The position numbers and the translations under genes were made by a program. A stretch of DNA of 58,100 nt from a virus. The stretch covers positions 1 to 58,100 of IMG/VR virus record IMGVR_UViG_3300008110_007639; one strand, 5' to 3'. Below, piece after piece: positions 41,011 through 49,950 of this stretch. Positions within the stretch are counted from its first letter, which is position 1. Each line of letters opens with the position of its first letter. Below the pieces are notes generated by a model. That model was not told the DNA's origin. It did not search any database and saw only the letters and a program-made list of their open reading frames with translations.

Positions 41011-41259
41011 ATGAAACAAAATACTTATCAGGATTACGAAAATGTATATCCAAATTCAGAAGAAAATGATTGTTTATTTAATTGGATATTTCATTATAAT
41101 CCAATAAGTAAAGTTTGGAATGCTATTCCAAGAGATAAATACAATGATTATTGGAATAATATAAATTGCGATGATGTTATAAAGAGTACACAAATTAGCA
41201 CTCTTGTGGATTTGATAATTAAGATGAATAACTCTAATTTAGATCTAAATAGTTTATAA
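41011..41259 (+). CDS. Small protein in the glycan cluster
   Basis: 82 residues, rich in Asn, Tyr and Trp (WIFHYNPISKVWNAIPRDKYNDYWNN). The C-terminal part STQISTLVDLIIKMN is a short amphipathic helix. Homologues seem to occur as small companions in phage glycan loci, but I cannot assign a function. It lies three bases after the preceding transferase and seven before the dehydrase. Confidence 0.55.
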   Translation: MKQNTYQDYENVYPNSEENDCLFNWIFHYNPISKVWNAIPRDKYNDYWNNINCDDVIKSTQISTLVDLIIKMNNSNLDLNSL

Positions 41260-41266
41260 ATAAAAA

Positions 41267-42595
41267 ATGGTTACGGAAAAAGAAATAGTATCACTAGTTG
41301 ATCAATATATAAAAGATAAACACAGCAAAAAATCATGGAAAGCTGGAGAAGATTGGGTTCAATATGCAGGTCCATATTTTGATTCAGCAGAGTATATAGT
41401 AGCTGTTAAAACTCTATTAAGCGAGTGGCTAGTATTAGGTGCTGAAGCTACAAAGTTTGAAAGAAAATTTCCTAAAAAACTTGGTAAAAATTTTGGTTTA
41501 CTAACAAATAGTGGATCTAGCGCAAATCTATTGATGATGTTAGCAATGACTTCAAAAAGATATGCTAATTTACCTAAAGGCACCAAAGTAATTACGCCTA
41601 TAGCTGGATTTCCAACAACTATAAATCCAATATTGCAAGTAGGATTTAAGCCAATATTTGTAGACATAGAATTAGATACACTTAATTTAGATTTAGATCA
41701 AGTAGAGCAAGCATGCATAGAAAATCCAGATGTAAAAATAATAACTTTTGCGCATGTTCTTGGTAATCCTCCGAATATGAAAAGGTTAATGGAGATTGTA
41801 GAAAAATACAAATTAGTATTACTTGAAGATTGTTGTGATGCACTTGGTTCAACTTATGAAGGGAAACCTTTAGGATCTTTCGGTAAAATGGCAAGTTGTT
41901 CTTTCTATCCAGCGCATCATATAACTATGGGAGAAGGCGGATTTGTAGCAGTAGACGATCCTATACTAGAAAGAGTTATAAGAAGTTTTAGAGAATGGGG
42001 AAGAGGTTGTTTTTGTATTGGTAAACAGAATCTATTAGAAAATGGAGCATGTGGTTGCAGATTTAATAATTGGGTGCCAAGTATACCAGACGAATTATTT
42101 GATCATAAGTATGTATATGAAGAAATAGGATATAATCTAAAACCCATAGAATTACAGGCCTCTATTGGATTAGTGCAAATGGAAAAATTAGAGGAAATAG
42201 GTATAAAAAGAAGAAATAACTATAAAAACCTATATAATGTTTTTTCTAAATATAATGAATATTTCCACTTACATGAAGCTCAATTAGGCGCAGATGTAGA
42301 TTGGTTTGCTTTTCCAATTACTATAAAAGATGGTGCTCCATTTAAAAGATCAGATATTTGTAAATTTTTTGAATCTAATAAAATACAAACAAGACCGTAT
42401 TTTGCTGGAAATATAATGTTGCAACCAGCGTATGCGGGTTTGATGGATCCAAAAGAAGTAATAGAAAAATATCCAATCGCAAGAAAGGTTACAACCGATA
42501 CATTCTTTCTAGGCACATCTCCAGTAATAGATAAAGAAAAGATTGATTATATAGAAGTTGTATTAAACAAATTTATTGATGGAAAAACAAAATAG
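41267..42595 (+). CDS. rfbH: RfbH/E1-like nucleotide-sugar 3-dehydrase
   Basis: 442 residues, DegT/DnrJ fold but not an aminotransferase. The cofactor site reads SFYPAHHITMGEGG with His217 in place of the PLP-binding Lys, the hallmark of E1 (CDP-4-keto-6-deoxyglucose 3-dehydrase). After it, EWGRGCFCIGKQNLLENG and then ACGC give the four Cys of the [2Fe-2S] cluster of this family, though spacing differs slightly. E1 removes the C3 hydroxyl of a 4-keto-6-deoxy sugar with PMP, and needs a reductase (E3) for electrons. No E3 gene is in the window. It is probably fed by the dehydratase at 44964. Confidence 0.88.
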   Translation: MVTEKEIVSLVDQYIKDKHSKKSWKAGEDWVQYAGPYFDSAEYIVAVKTLLSEWLVLGAEATKFERKFPKKLGKNFGLLTNSGSSANLLMMLAMTSKRYANLPKGTKVITPIAGFPTTINPILQVGFKPIFVDIELDTLNLDLDQVEQACIENPDVKIITFAHVLGNPPNMKRLMEIVEKYKLVLLEDCCDALGSTYEGKPLGSFGKMASCSFYPAHHITMGEGGFVAVDDPILERVIRSFREWGRGCFCIGKQNLLENGACGCRFNNWVPSIPDELFDHKYVYEEIGYNLKPIELQASIGLVQMEKLEEIGIKRRNNYKNLYNVFSKYNEYFHLHEAQLGADVDWFAFPITIKDGAPFKRSDICKFFESNKIQTRPYFAGNIMLQPAYAGLMDPKEVIEKYPIARKVTTDTFFLGTSPVIDKEKIDYIEVVLNKFIDGKTK

Positions 42596-44222
42596 GTTTG
42601 TAATAATTACGCCTTCATATAATAACGAAGATTGGGTAGAATATAATTTAGCCAGTATAATAAATCAAACATATGACAATTTTAAAGTGTTATATATAGA
42701 TGATGCGTCGATTGATGGCACGTATGAAAAAGTAAAATCAATAATAGAGCATGATAGTCGATTTACGTTAATAAGAAATGATGAAAATAAAGGAGCAGCT
42801 TATAATTATGTTGAATATATAGATTTTGCGTCTGATAGCGATGATGATATATTAGTGCATTTAGATGGTGACGATTGGTTTTTTGATGAGAACACTCTTT
42901 CGAACTTAAATAAACTATATAATGACTATGATTATTGGATGACTTATGGTAGATTCGTATGTTATGATGGATCTGATAGACTTATAGAATCTACAGTATA
43001 TGGTGTACCTCATGAAAATTTTGTACATGATCATAAACTCTATAGGAGAGATATGTTTAAAGCGAGTCATCTAAGAACATACCGTAAATTTTTATTTAAA
43101 AGTATAAATAAGATAGATTTAAAATCGCTTATTACAGGCGATTATTATTGGCATGCTATAGATGTCGCTTGGGGTTGTATCTATCAAGAGATGTGTCCAA
43201 AAAATAAAATAGGCGTACCTGATTTCTTCACATGCGTTTATAATATGACACCAAAAAACCAAGTAAGATCTCAAGAAAGACAATCAATAGAGAATCATAA
43301 GTTTGAAGTTGAAATTAGAAATAGAAAAAAATATAAAGAAGGACTATCAGGAGATAAACTTCCATTAGTAAATGTATTTGGAGAATATAGAGAAAGAAAT
43401 ACGATTCCAACATTATTTTCTTATGTGTACAATCAATTAAATGGAGAATTTGATGTTACCTTAATTCAAGATACAGAAATAATCAAGTATATTAATGGAG
43501 AAATTCCTATTAAACGAGGAAAAATAGTTGCAGATATACACGAACCTAGGCACTTATTAGAACATAATAGCGTATATGAAATTGTATTTAAAAATTATGA
43601 AAAATTTGATCGTATACTAACCTATGATCCTCAATTACTAGAGTTACCTAATGCTGTTTTTAGAAATGGAGGATATGAGGTTGTCTTAAATAAGAATGTG
43701 CACTCCTTAGAATATCCAGTTTTATCAGATGAAGGTTTATATAATATTTACGAAAAAACAAAATTAGTATCTTTTATAACTTCTAATAAAACTATTACTG
43801 ATGGCCATAGATTTAGAGTTGCGTGTGTTAATTCTTTAAAAGAACTAGGTTCTACAATAGATATTAGAGGCGTTGGGTATCATGAAGTAACAGGAAAAAT
43901 AGAAGCATTAAAAGATTATAGTTTTTCAATTGCAATTGAGAATGGCATTTCAGATAATTATTTTACAGAAAAAATATTAGATTGCTTTTTAACTGGAACT
44001 ATCCCAATATATAGAGGTTGCACAAATATTGGTAATTTTTTTAATACAAACGGTATTATTACATTTAATACAATAGATGAATTAATTAACATAGTTAATA
44101 ATCTAAATGAAGAAACCTATGAAAGTATGTTAATATATGTTAAACATAATTTTGAAGTAGCCTTAAAGTATGCTTATAATAACGATAAACTATATAACAT
44201 ATATTTAAAAGATTTAATATGA
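42579..44222 (+). CDS. Two-domain glycosyltransferase: GT2 plus GT10-like (fucosyltransferase)
   Basis: 547 residues from ATG 42579 (an upstream TTG at 42576 adds one). The N-terminal domain, about 1-270, is GT2: ITPSYNNEDWVEYNLASIIN and DDDILVHLDGDDWF with the DxD motif. The C-terminal domain (about 370-530) has KDYSFSIAIENGISDNYFTE followed by KILDCFLTGTIPIYRG, the conserved donor motif of GT10 alpha-1,3-fucosyltransferases. The two activities could add two sugars in turn. A middle region (about 270-370) links them. It overlaps the end of rfbH by 17 bases. Confidence 0.82.
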   Translation: MEKQNRFVIITPSYNNEDWVEYNLASIINQTYDNFKVLYIDDASIDGTYEKVKSIIEHDSRFTLIRNDENKGAAYNYVEYIDFASDSDDDILVHLDGDDWFFDENTLSNLNKLYNDYDYWMTYGRFVCYDGSDRLIESTVYGVPHENFVHDHKLYRRDMFKASHLRTYRKFLFKSINKIDLKSLITGDYYWHAIDVAWGCIYQEMCPKNKIGVPDFFTCVYNMTPKNQVRSQERQSIENHKFEVEIRNRKKYKEGLSGDKLPLVNVFGEYRERNTIPTLFSYVYNQLNGEFDVTLIQDTEIIKYINGEIPIKRGKIVADIHEPRHLLEHNSVYEIVFKNYEKFDRILTYDPQLLELPNAVFRNGGYEVVLNKNVHSLEYPVLSDEGLYNIYEKTKLVSFITSNKTITDGHRFRVACVNSLKELGSTIDIRGVGYHEVTGKIEALKDYSFSIAIENGISDNYFTEKILDCFLTGTIPIYRGCTNIGNFFNTNGIITFNTIDELINIVNNLNEETYESMLIYVKHNFEVALKYAYNNDKLYNIYLKDLI

Positions 44223-44947
44223 ATAAAGTTGTAGTAACTGGAGCTGATCAATCAATGTGGAATGTTTTAGATTTAACATTAAATTCAAAATTAAAATATT
44301 GTAAACAACATAGTTATGACTTAATTATAAAACGACATTTTAATGAAATAGAACAATGTGGATTTACTAAAAAAAATATAGGCACATCTTATATAGGATT
44401 TGTTAGAGCTTGGGAGTGTTTTACATTATTACAACAATATGATGTTGTTATGTGGTTAGATGGAGATTCAATAATAACAAATCCAAATATTACTATAGAT
44501 GATATGATAGATAGTAAGCATACTTTTTATAGTTCATATGATTGGTTATGCTATGAAGGAGGTCCAGCTGGAAAAAATGGATTTAGCACAGGGAATTTTA
44601 TTATTCGTCGTACAGAAGATGTAAATGATTTATTCAATAAATTTTATGAAACTAGTCAATATTATTTACATAATATTATGGCTGAACAAATTACACTAAA
44701 TATAATACATCAACATAACGATATAGTAAATTGTTTTAAAATTTTAGAGCATAAATACTTAAATAGCGTTCCTCTTTGTTTAACAAAAACTAAAACGTGG
44801 TTAAATGATCCAGTTCGAACTGGACCTAATGCACAAAATTTAATAATAAATGAATGGACTAAAGAAAGTTTTATTGCTCATTTAACTGGAATTACTAATT
44901 ATGAAAGAGAAGAGGTATTAAAAACCCATTTTAATCAATACATATAA
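44219..44947 (+). CDS. GT34/GT8-like (GT-A) glycosyltransferase
   Basis: 242 residues. VVVTGADQSMWNVLDLTL opens the fold; VVMWLDGDSIITNP is the DxD metal motif (LDGD) of GT-A enzymes, followed by GFSTGNFIIRRTED and a long C-terminal part with His-containing NIIHQHND and LTGITNYE. The arrangement resembles GT34 (alpha-galactosyl/mannosyl) and GT8 enzymes, with some family ambiguity. It joins the fusion transferase by ATGA. Confidence 0.7.
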   Translation: MNKVVVTGADQSMWNVLDLTLNSKLKYCKQHSYDLIIKRHFNEIEQCGFTKKNIGTSYIGFVRAWECFTLLQQYDVVMWLDGDSIITNPNITIDDMIDSKHTFYSSYDWLCYEGGPAGKNGFSTGNFIIRRTEDVNDLFNKFYETSQYYLHNIMAEQITLNIIHQHNDIVNCFKILEHKYLNSVPLCLTKTKTWLNDPVRTGPNAQNLIINEWTKESFIAHLTGITNYEREEVLKTHFNQYI

Positions 44948-44963
44948 ATTAATATTTTATAAA

Positions 44964-45920
44964 ATGATAAAAGTAGTATATATTACTGGATGTTTGGGAT
45001 TTATAGGATCTTACATAACTAGAATATGTTTAGAAAAAGGTTGGTATGTGAAAGGCGTAGATAAAATAACATATGCGGCTAATAAATATCTATTAGAGGA
45101 GTTTAAAAAATATAAAAACTTTTCTTTTGTACACTGTGATATTAATGATCTTACGTTTTTATATGATTGTGATTATGTTATTAATACAGCAGCAGAAACT
45201 CATGTTGGAAATAGTATTGTAAGTAGTACTGAGTTTGTAAAATCTAATATAGATGGTGTACATAATCTTTTAGAGCTAATAAAGAATTATAGAGCTGAGA
45301 ATTCAAAAAAACCAACATTGATACATTTTAGTACAGATGAAGTTTATGGAGATATAGGATTAGGAGAGCATATAGAAATAGATATGCTTAAGCCATCAAA
45401 TCCATATTCAGCTACAAAAGCAGCTGCAGATATGCTAATAATGGCTTGGGGTAGAACACATAATATACCGTATATAATACTAAGACCTACAAATAATTAT
45501 GGAATAGGGCAATATGTTGAAAAATTAATACCTAAAGCTGTTAAATTTTTGAATTTAGGGAGAAGAATACCTTTACATAATAATGGAGAACCTTATAGAA
45601 CTTGGCTACACGCAGAAGATACAGCTCACGCAGTTATAACAATTATTGATAAGGGAACTATTGGAGAAATTTATAATATATCTGGAGGATTTGAGCAACA
45701 AAACATAGACACTATTAAGCAAGTAATTGAATTTTACGGAATACCAGAGCATGAGTCATATTTAAACTACATAGACTTTTCATATAGTAGACCAGGTCAA
45801 GATATACGATATGCATTAAATGATAATAAGCTTAGATCTTTAGGATGGACACCAAAAAAGAAATTTAACATTGAAATAAAAAATATAGTAAATTACTACA
45901 ATAACAAATTTATATGGTAA
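44964..45920 (+). CDS. RmlB-like nucleotide-sugar 4,6-dehydratase
   Basis: 318 residues, extended SDR. GCLGFIGS is the NAD-binding loop; STDEVYGD holds the Asp-Glu active acids that remove the 6-hydroxyl; NPYSATKAAAD supplies the YxxxK catalytic pair; then LRPTNNYGIGQYVEKLIPKA and YRTWLHAEDTAHAV follow, as in dTDP-glucose 4,6-dehydratase. It would make a 4-keto-6-deoxy sugar from an NDP-glucose. Canonical RmlB works on dTDP-glucose and RfbH on CDP-sugars, so the actual base is uncertain. It overlaps the thiamine enzyme gene after it by seven bases. Confidence 0.85.
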   Translation: MIKVVYITGCLGFIGSYITRICLEKGWYVKGVDKITYAANKYLLEEFKKYKNFSFVHCDINDLTFLYDCDYVINTAAETHVGNSIVSSTEFVKSNIDGVHNLLELIKNYRAENSKKPTLIHFSTDEVYGDIGLGEHIEIDMLKPSNPYSATKAAADMLIMAWGRTHNIPYIILRPTNNYGIGQYVEKLIPKAVKFLNLGRRIPLHNNGEPYRTWLHAEDTAHAVITIIDKGTIGEIYNISGGFEQQNIDTIKQVIEFYGIPEHESYLNYIDFSYSRPGQDIRYALNDNKLRSLGWTPKKKFNIEIKNIVNYYNNKFIW

Positions 45921-46564
45921 CAATAGAACAATTAATTGAATTTGAAAATGAAATAGCTAGTCTATTTAATAATAAAAAAATAAAAGCTCCAATACATTTA
46001 TATAGTGGAAATGAGGAAAAGATAGTTAGCGTATTTAATAGTGTAGATATTACTAATGATTGGGTATGTTGTACTTGGAGAAATCACTATCAAGCTTTAT
46101 TAAAAGGTATACCTGCAGATCTTCTAAAGAATGAAATCATTAAGGGCAAATCCATGATTCAAACACTCCCAGAATATAAATTTATATGTAGCTCTATTGT
46201 AGGAGGAATTCCATCAATAGCTACTGGAATAGCTTTGGGAAATAAATTAAGAGGCAGTACCGGCCATGTTTGGTGTTGGATAGGTGATATGTCTGCTGAG
46301 ACAGGTAATTTTCATGAAGCATATAAATATTCTAGAAACTACAATCTACCAATAACGTTCGTAGTAGAATCAAATAAATTATCTGTATTAACTCCAACTG
46401 ATGATGTATGGAAAAGATCTACACCCTATTTTATAGATGATAAAGATCGATTTATAAATGATATAAAAAATAATTGCATATATAAACAATCAAATTTAGT
46501 TTATTATGAATATGAAAATAAAAAATATCCGCATGCTGGAGCTGGTCAACGAGTTCAATTTTAA
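45914..46564 (+). CDS. Thiamine-diphosphate enzyme, E1-alpha / transketolase-N-like (PP domain)
   Basis: 216 residues. The stretch WRNHYQALLKGIPADLL, then SSIVGGIPSIATGIALGNKL, then WIGDMSAETGNFHEAYKYSR and NLPITFVVESN follow the E1-alpha/transketolase PP domain. The ThDP motif, usually GDG(x~26)NN, appears as GDM and SN, so the metal ligands Asp and Asn remain. It pairs with the next gene to rebuild a full ThDP active site. In a sugar cluster this suggests a two-carbon transfer to a keto-sugar (as proposed for AviB1/AviB2 in avilamycin), not central metabolism. Confidence 0.75.
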   Translation: MVTIEQLIEFENEIASLFNNKKIKAPIHLYSGNEEKIVSVFNSVDITNDWVCCTWRNHYQALLKGIPADLLKNEIIKGKSMIQTLPEYKFICSSIVGGIPSIATGIALGNKLRGSTGHVWCWIGDMSAETGNFHEAYKYSRNYNLPITFVVESNKLSVLTPTDDVWKRSTPYFIDDKDRFINDIKNNCIYKQSNLVYYEYENKKYPHAGAGQRVQF

Positions 46565-46576
46565 ATTATACAAATT

Positions 46577-47113
46577 ATGAAATATTTTGAAGAGTTAAAA
46601 AAAGCGATGACTATGTTATCGTTAAATGATAAGGTTGTATTCATAGGACAAGCAGTTGAATATGCTGGAACCGGATTATATGATACATTAGAACATATTA
46701 GTCCTAATAAAAAAATGGAATTTCCAGTAGCTGAGTATTTACAATGCGGTGTAGTAAACGGATTAGCTTTAAATGGATATATACCAGTTTCTATAATACC
46801 TAGATGGAATTTTTTATTAATGGGTACAGATCAAATAATCAATCATTTAGATAAATTTTCACTAATGTCAGATGGTAGATGCACTCCAAAAGCAATTATA
46901 AGAGTAGCAGTAGGTAGTGAAAGACCAGTAGATCCACAAGATCAACATAAGGGTAATTTTTCTGATGCGTTTAGATCTATGTGTAAAACAATACAAGTTA
47001 TTGAATTACATGAACCAAAAGATATTGTTCCAAGTTACGAATATGCTTTAAATAGAACAGATGGAAAAAGTACTATTATTGTTGAGTTCGGTGATTATTC
47101 AAAAGAAAAATAA
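46577..47113 (+). CDS. Thiamine-diphosphate enzyme, E1-beta / transketolase-Pyr-like
   Basis: 178 residues. FIGQAVEYAGTGLYDTL, MEFPVAEYLQCGVVNGLALNG with the conserved Glu that activates thiamine, and MGTDQIINHLDKFSLMS match the Pyr domain of E1-beta. RVAVGSERPVDPQDQHKGNF resembles the R..G....GPQHS region. The usual C-terminal third domain of E1-beta and transketolase (about 120 residues) is missing, so this is a minimal subunit. Twelve bases separate it from the PP-domain gene. With that partner it probably forms a small heterotetramer. Confidence 0.75.
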   Translation: MKYFEELKKAMTMLSLNDKVVFIGQAVEYAGTGLYDTLEHISPNKKMEFPVAEYLQCGVVNGLALNGYIPVSIIPRWNFLLMGTDQIINHLDKFSLMSDGRCTPKAIIRVAVGSERPVDPQDQHKGNFSDAFRSMCKTIQVIELHEPKDIVPSYEYALNRTDGKSTIIVEFGDYSKEK

Positions 47114-47887
47114 ATGCGAATACTAATAACCGGATCAAGAGGTTATATAGGCTATAGCTTATATTTAGCGTTAAAAGACAAATATGAAATAGTGGCTCAT
47201 ACACGAGATCTATTTGATCTAACATCGTCTAAATCAACATTAGATTATTTTAAAGGCCAATATTTTGATATTATATTACATTGTGCAATAGTTGGTGGAA
47301 GTAGACTTAAGAAAGATGATTGGAATGTAGTTGATGATAATTTAACAATGTACTATAATCTATTACAATGTAAAGAAAATTATGGAATGTTTATTAATCT
47401 TGCATCAGGCGCAGAAATCAATAGTCCAGAATCTCCATATGGTATAAGTAAAAGAATAATAGCTAATTCTATTTTGCAAAAAGATGGTTTTTATAATATA
47501 AGAATATTCGGTGTATTTAATGAGTATGAGTTAGATACAAGATTTATAAGAGCAAATTTACTAAGATACATTGGTAAACAATCTATGAATATTCAAAATA
47601 AAAAAATGACTTTTTTCTATATGAAAGACTTAATTAAAGTCATTGAATATTATATAGAAAATGACCAAAGTTTATTACTTAAGGATGTTGATTGTGCTTA
47701 TTCAAGATCTATTAGTCTATTAGAGATAGCAAATTTAATAAATAATTTAAGTGATTATAAAGTACATATAAATGTTGAAAATGCTAAAATAGATGACTAT
47801 ATATCAAATAAACTTATACCTTACAATATAGATTATATAGGATTAGAACAAGGTATATTAGAGGTATATAAAAAAATGACATTATGA
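47114..47887 (+). CDS. SDR nucleotide-sugar reductase/epimerase
   Basis: 257 residues, short extended SDR. GSRGYIGYS is the cofactor loop and SPYGISKRIIA gives the YxxxK pair; INLASGAE carries the Ser. The closest types are GDP-fucose synthase and RmlD-like reductases that reduce a 4-keto group at the end of deoxysugar pathways. It is likely to finish the sugar made by the dehydratase, dehydrase and thiamine enzyme. The next transferase starts in the ATGA junction at its stop. Confidence 0.75.
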   Translation: MRILITGSRGYIGYSLYLALKDKYEIVAHTRDLFDLTSSKSTLDYFKGQYFDIILHCAIVGGSRLKKDDWNVVDDNLTMYYNLLQCKENYGMFINLASGAEINSPESPYGISKRIIANSILQKDGFYNIRIFGVFNEYELDTRFIRANLLRYIGKQSMNIQNKKMTFFYMKDLIKVIEYYIENDQSLLLKDVDCAYSRSISLLEIANLINNLSDYKVHINVENAKIDDYISNKLIPYNIDYIGLEQGILEVYKKMTL

Positions 47888-48765
47888 AGATATTAATTGG
47901 TTGCTTAAATGTAAATGGTTTAGGAGGAAGTGAATTATATCACTATGAATTAGTTAGAGAATTAAATTATTTAGGCCATGAAGTTACGTTATTTACTTTA
48001 CGTAATATTGATAATGCAGATCAAACTAGATTAAAGTTAAGTGGTATTAAACAATTGGATTTAACAAATATAGATACTAATGAAAAATATGATATTATTG
48101 TGGCAAGTCAACCACAAGTTAATTCATATATGCTTAGTAATTTTAAAAATACACCACTCGTAAGTATAATACATTCAGAAATAAGATCAGAAGATCCAAT
48201 TATCGACTCTAATATTTTTCACTATATCGCTATAAGAGAGCCTATAAAGAAAATGCTAATAGATCAATATAATATACCTGAGAGTAAAGTATCTTTGATA
48301 TATAATCCAATAGATCAAAGCAGATTTAATTTAGAATATATAAATAAACTAGATAGATATTCTGGAATATTTGTAGGAGAAGTATTAGATCCTATTCGAT
48401 TTAGTGCAATATCTCACTTAGCTAATGAATGTATTAAAAATGATTGGGATTTATATATAATGAGTGAAAGTAGATTTCAATTTAATCATCCTAATATAAA
48501 GTATCTAGATAAGCGATGGAATACTGAAACTATTGTTAAGCAGATGCACTTTACAGGCGGTATTCTACTAGGTCGTACGACTCTTGAAGGATGGTGTTGT
48601 GGAATTCCAGGTTATATGTATATAATAGACATTCATGGAAATATTCTTAATATAGAAGTAGATCAACCTGCGAATATTATAGAGCTATGCGACAGTAAGA
48701 AGATTGCTATTTCACATATTGAATTATATAATAAATTATTAACAAGTATTAAGAATGAAAAATAA
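47884..48765 (+). CDS. GT4-type glycosyltransferase
   Basis: 293 residues. ILIGCLNVNGLGGSELYHYELVR opens a GT-B fold with the G-G-S acceptor loop; the end has GGILLGRTTLEGWCCGIPGYMY, a donor motif with E-x-type contacts though weaker than usual. It is short for GT4 (usually 350-400), and the C-terminal domain is abbreviated. Activity is probable but not certain. It overlaps the last transferase gene by 11 bases. Confidence 0.75.
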   Translation: MKILIGCLNVNGLGGSELYHYELVRELNYLGHEVTLFTLRNIDNADQTRLKLSGIKQLDLTNIDTNEKYDIIVASQPQVNSYMLSNFKNTPLVSIIHSEIRSEDPIIDSNIFHYIAIREPIKKMLIDQYNIPESKVSLIYNPIDQSRFNLEYINKLDRYSGIFVGEVLDPIRFSAISHLANECIKNDWDLYIMSESRFQFNHPNIKYLDKRWNTETIVKQMHFTGGILLGRTTLEGWCCGIPGYMYIIDIHGNILNIEVDQPANIIELCDSKKIAISHIELYNKLLTSIKNEK

Positions 48766-49930
48766 TATTTCATTATTAGTTGGATTAAAAAATAATCTAG
48801 ACTATACTAAACATTTTTATAAAACAACAAGAGCACTTTATCCAAAGATTGAGATTTGTTTTGTTAGTTATGCATCAACTGATGGTACACATGAGTGGTT
48901 AGATTCACTAAATGACGCTTATTTAAAATATTATTATTCTAAAGAGTATGGAACATTTTCAGATACATTTAATAAAGCTGCAGAGATTTCAACAAAAGAG
49001 TATGTTGTTTATTTACATAATGATATAGTATTAGCTCCTAATTTTATAGAGAATCTAATAAAACACATAAGTGTAAATAAAGTTATATCGTATACAACTG
49101 TTGAACCACCGATCTTCTCAGACCATGAAAGACCTGGTAAGATTATTAGAGATTTTGGAATTGATCTTGAAACCTTCAATCTTAGTAGTTTTTACGAATT
49201 TGCAAAAGAAGCTCAAAAATCATATGAAAATAAATATGAGCAAGGCATAACATTTTTTATGTGTTTATCTAGAAATCTATTACTAAGCATTAAAGGAATG
49301 GATAATTTATTTAATCCTATGTTTTGTGAAGATGATGATCTAATAATGAGATTAAAACTTTTAGGATTAGAATGTATAACTATATTAGATGCAATTTGCT
49401 ATCATTTCGTTAGTAAAACATCTAGATTTTCAGAAGAATATATTAATACTACAAAGCTAATAGAAGTTAAATCAAATCGTAATTATATTAGAAAATGGGG
49501 AAATAGATCATCAACAACTAAATATAATATAGCGTTTGTTGTATCTAACTGCACTTTACAAGCTTTACAAATACTTGAACCGTGGTGCGATAGAATATAC
49601 ATAGATGATACAATGCAAGTTATTACTATAGCATACATAGAAAATGAACAAAGCAATACAAAGTTTGATTTAAGTAAAAGAGTGTTATTAAAAGGATTTA
49701 ATGATCCTATTAGTGAAAATAATATAGTAATTGAATTTGATGCAAATAAACTAACAAATGATAGTTTTAGAATAATACAACAATTAGCTGACATAATCAT
49801 AGAGTCTGGAGATATTGGAGAATTCGAATTAGATATATTTAAGATAACTATTAAAAGTTTAGACACTTACGAAAAAAATCTAATTAGATTAGACGACGAA
49901 TATTATACAAGTAAATTCATAAAAATTTAG
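48755..49930 (+). CDS. GT2-type glycosyltransferase with a C-terminal extension
   Basis: 391 residues. ISLLVGLKNNLDYTKHFYKT, then STKEYVVYLHNDIVLAPNFIE with the metal-binding HND (instead of DxD), and MFCEDDDLIMRLKLLG are GT2 features. Residues about 265-391 are an extra strand-rich domain of unknown role. It ends the glycan island; a late-type element follows inside its 3' end at 49932. Confidence 0.78.
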   Translation: MKNNISLLVGLKNNLDYTKHFYKTTRALYPKIEICFVSYASTDGTHEWLDSLNDAYLKYYYSKEYGTFSDTFNKAAEISTKEYVVYLHNDIVLAPNFIENLIKHISVNKVISYTTVEPPIFSDHERPGKIIRDFGIDLETFNLSSFYEFAKEAQKSYENKYEQGITFFMCLSRNLLLSIKGMDNLFNPMFCEDDDLIMRLKLLGLECITILDAICYHFVSKTSRFSEEYINTTKLIEVKSNRNYIRKWGNRSSTTKYNIAFVVSNCTLQALQILEPWCDRIYIDDTMQVITIAYIENEQSNTKFDLSKRVLLKGFNDPISENNIVIEFDANKLTNDSFRIIQQLADIIIESGDIGEFELDIFKITIKSLDTYEKNLIRLDDEYYTSKFIKI

Positions 49931-49931
49931 A

Positions 49932-49939
49932 TATTTATA
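49932..49939 (+). promoter_or_regulatory. Candidate late promoter element TATTTATA
   Basis: TAGATATTTATAAG directly after the stop of the last glycosyltransferase, 11 bases before the ATG at 49951. It would make the downstream genes independent of the glycan island. Confidence 0.5.
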
Positions 49940-49950
49940 AGAAAACATAG

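Noticed and set aside
45914-46564. A frameshifted single transketolase split by an error
   Set aside because: Both halves have proper starts, a 12-base gap and complete domain ends, and many E1-type enzymes are naturally split in two.
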